A DNA stretch of 21,721 bases. Source: Gryganskiella cystojenkinii. Its lineage: Eukaryota > Mortierellomycota > Mortierellomycetes > Mortierellales > Mortierellaceae. Made by a program: the position numbers and the translations under genes. Below, piece after piece: positions 19,951 through 21,721 of the stretch. Positions within the stretch are counted from its first letter, which is position 1, and each line of letters begins with the position of its first letter. The notes under the pieces are model-generated. The model saw nothing but the letters and a program-made list of their open reading frames with translations. It was not told where the DNA came from and searched no databases. Location of the stretch: assembly GCA_015852425.1 (NCBI GenBank), contig JAAAIG010000670.1, positions 1 through 21,721 of the forward strand, read 5' to 3'.

Positions 19951-20588
19951 TTACATAACGTGGTCTAGCAGCTGGATGGAGAGAAGCTCCTTAGTATCGG
20001 CATCGATCGATAACTCCTCGCCGTTGCTCAGCTGCTCGTCGACAGTTGCCATTTAAGCCGACAATCGCACCCGACATGGTGGCGCGCGGTCATACATACC
20101 GCTCACGAATCTGATTGTACACGTCCACGGGCAATCCAGTCAACTCTGAGCTCTGGGTCTTTGCTTCAATGGTAATTTGTGGCACTGGAGATTGATTTGC
20201 TGATTTCCCTCGTTCACTCCCATAGAAGTGGCCATGATATCTGGGAGGTCGCCTATTGGGATATGGTACAATGGTATCATCTTATTTGGTTAATTTTGCT
20301 ACAAAGAGAAGAAAAGAAGAAAAAAATCATAGGACCACTGCACCGTTAAGCACTACCATCCTCGACGTGATTTTGAATGTGGCTGAGTATTTCGCCGTTG
20401 GACCCTTGAGTAGCACTGCTATATCTGTTGCTCAGGTGTGTAACTCTGCCGCCGAAGTGTCGGTGATGGTGGAAGTTTGTGGGTGGTGTCGCAAGGAGAC
20501 TGATTAATGAGATAAGAGAAAAAGGTAAAGGACGCCATAGCTTGTGAGTTCTGAAGTGATGCCCGTGCAGTAGAGCGGGAAATGGCAC
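19951..20588 (-). CDS. Possible three-exon gene of unknown function
   Basis: I do not recognise this protein. On the minus strand three open segments join in frame: 20588-20357, 20280-20100 and 20026-19951 (162 residues). Donors are GTAGTG (20356) and GTATGT (20099). Acceptors are AATAAG (before 20280) and GCTGAG (before 20026). The second and third exons look most protein-like: PYPNRRPPRYHGHFYG is followed by ELTGLPVDVYNQIRE and then NGEELSIDADTKELLSIQLL before a stop at 19951. A TTTGTAG preceded by a long pyrimidine tract lies 18 nt upstream of the first acceptor, but using it leads quickly to stop codons. The first exon and the start ATG are guesses. A GTAAGT overlapping the stop codon might be a further donor. 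It could also be chance or a pseudogene. Confidence 0.3.
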
Positions 20589-20589
20589 A

Positions 20590-21640
20590 TTTGCTTCACC
20601 AAAAATTTCTGCGAGTCAATTGACTTTTTTAACACTTCACATAGATCGAAGCTGCACCGTTCCTTTTTCATACCTACAACTGCTATTGCACTCATTTTCG
20701 TGATCGGTGCGAACACAAGGAAACAAGGTAAATGAAACAGTAGCCAGACTTTCAATGAAGCGAGTATGGCGTCTTCGGCACCCATCATCTCAGAACTCAT
20801 GCCCGCCTTCAGCGATCATTACCTGCTTAAAGCGGACTATCGCGCAAGGGTTTTAATGTATCTGTCTTGATTTCGGATCAGTGTTGATCATCAATCATCT
20901 ATGCGAGATCAAATCCTTCATTGGTATTTGGTCAGCGCGAGCATCCCTGCACCTCATTTGCAATGTGAGAGTGTTTGGATGTGGTGTTAATAGAGCAACT
21001 TCGCCTCTTAGCTGTTAAGGTTGGAACCCACGCGTCCATTGTCATTGCTGTTAACGTACCGATTTGTTAAAGTAGACCATGCTGATTAGAGTCTTATGTT
21101 CCTTCCTCCTTTTTTTTAAATGAAGCAAATGAAGAGCCAGCAGCAATCCAAGAGATATTTGTGGAGACAGACCATCAACCCTCGCCGCAATGGCGCGTTA
21201 AATTTGGAGGATATATACGCGGCGAATCCGAGAGACTAATGTTTGGATGGTGACGAGACTACATCGGGGCCTGACGTCAAATACACGAACGAAAATTGTC
21301 CAGGAATAGCTAAGCTGGATGGCCTCTTTTCGAACAACTTACAACGATGATCTCCGAAAGGCTGGAAGATCTTCGTTTTCTCCGATAATGACTCTACACT
21401 ATGTTGAACAAGGCCCTCCTCGTAAGAAGGCAGACTATCTTATTAGAACAATTTGGCATGGACAAAAAAGTGGGGGGCTGGTCGCCCGCTGGTGCTTTTG
21501 TTGAAGAAGGGGATGCAAAAAGAAAATACCAGCTGGTCGTTCTTTTCTTGTAGAGTGGCAATCTCTTTTGAGTAACGCTTGGAGCTTTTTTTATTCACAT
21601 CAATTTATCAATTTGGCTTTGGCAAGAACAAAGGAACAAG
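20590..21640. other. Intergenic DNA, no supported gene
   Basis: No convincing coding frame is seen. Open frames at 20504-20800 (minus) and 21319-21504 (plus) lack recognisable motifs. The first could contribute an upstream exon to the uncertain gene at 19951-20588, but I see no clear link. Confidence 0.4.
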
Positions 21641-21642
21641 GC

Positions 21643-21648
21643 TATAAA
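21643..21648 (+). promoter_or_regulatory. TATA box of a gene starting beyond the window
   Basis: TATAAA in the context GGCTATAAAGAGCG is followed by a pyrimidine-rich stretch (21656-21721) rich in CTC and TTC, as in fungal core promoters and 5' leaders. Transcription would start around 21670-21685, and the coding start would lie outside this window. This is inferred from promoter architecture only. Confidence 0.45.
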
Positions 21649-21721
21649 GAGCGCTGCCTCACCGCTTCCTCGCTCTCTTCTTCAGCCCAGACCGACCTCA
21701 CAAATCGCCTGCAAGCTCCTT

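Noticed and set aside
20256..20507. 83-codon plus-strand frame
   Set aside because: It competes with the minus-strand three-exon candidate and has no motif or leader; either could be non-coding.
21319..21504. 61-codon plus-strand frame near the right edge
   Set aside because: Short, with no domain, and not joined by clear splice sites to anything nearby.

Overview
The window looks like nuclear DNA from a filamentous fungus of the Mucoromycota/Mortierellomycota type, with a Mortierella-like species as my best guess. Support comes from short GT-AG introns (mostly 86-180 nt), AATAAA signals soon after stop codons, abundant poly-A/poly-T runs in intergenic DNA, and a mix of housekeeping genes with a Crinkler (CR-type) gene, F-box/leucine-rich genes and a decayed Ty3/Gypsy retroelement. 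The taxonomic guess is inference; no rRNA or other marker lies in the window.

Bases 1-3420 hold no gene that I can support. They are AT-rich, homopolymer-rich DNA with several inverted repeats. Bases 3469-8590 (minus strand) carry a complete 12-exon gene for PAN2, the catalytic subunit of the PAN2-PAN3 poly(A) nuclease. All eleven introns are GT-AG and keep frame, giving about 1,324 residues. The protein ends in a glutamine-rich tail of about 214 residues after the exonuclease domain. Divergent from it, at 9134-10104 (plus strand), is a three-exon gene for a small peroxisomal enoyl-CoA hydratase/isomerase ending in the peroxisomal signal AKL. The shared 0.54-kb promoter region holds two CACGTG sites.

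From about 10.9 to 19.7 kb the window changes character to an accessory region. It contains a roughly 1-kb fossil of Gypsy RNase H plus integrase (minus, 10900-11940); an F-box/LRR pseudogene broken by several frameshifts and a nonsense codon (minus, 12306-14052); a Crinkler gene with ubiquitin-like header, P-loop NTPase and restriction-endonuclease-fold C terminus (minus, 14591-16990), nearly intact but with a frame break at its presumed start; and, divergent from it, an intact intronless F-box/LRR gene (plus, 17768-19642) with a lysine/aspartate-rich insert.

Between 19951 and 20588 (minus) there is a possible three-exon gene that I do not recognise. The last kilobase is mostly non-coding and ends in a TATA box followed by a pyrimidine-rich leader, suggesting that a plus-strand gene begins just outside the window. 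The housekeeping genes (mRNA deadenylation, fatty-acid oxidation) have no obvious functional link to the accessory block.
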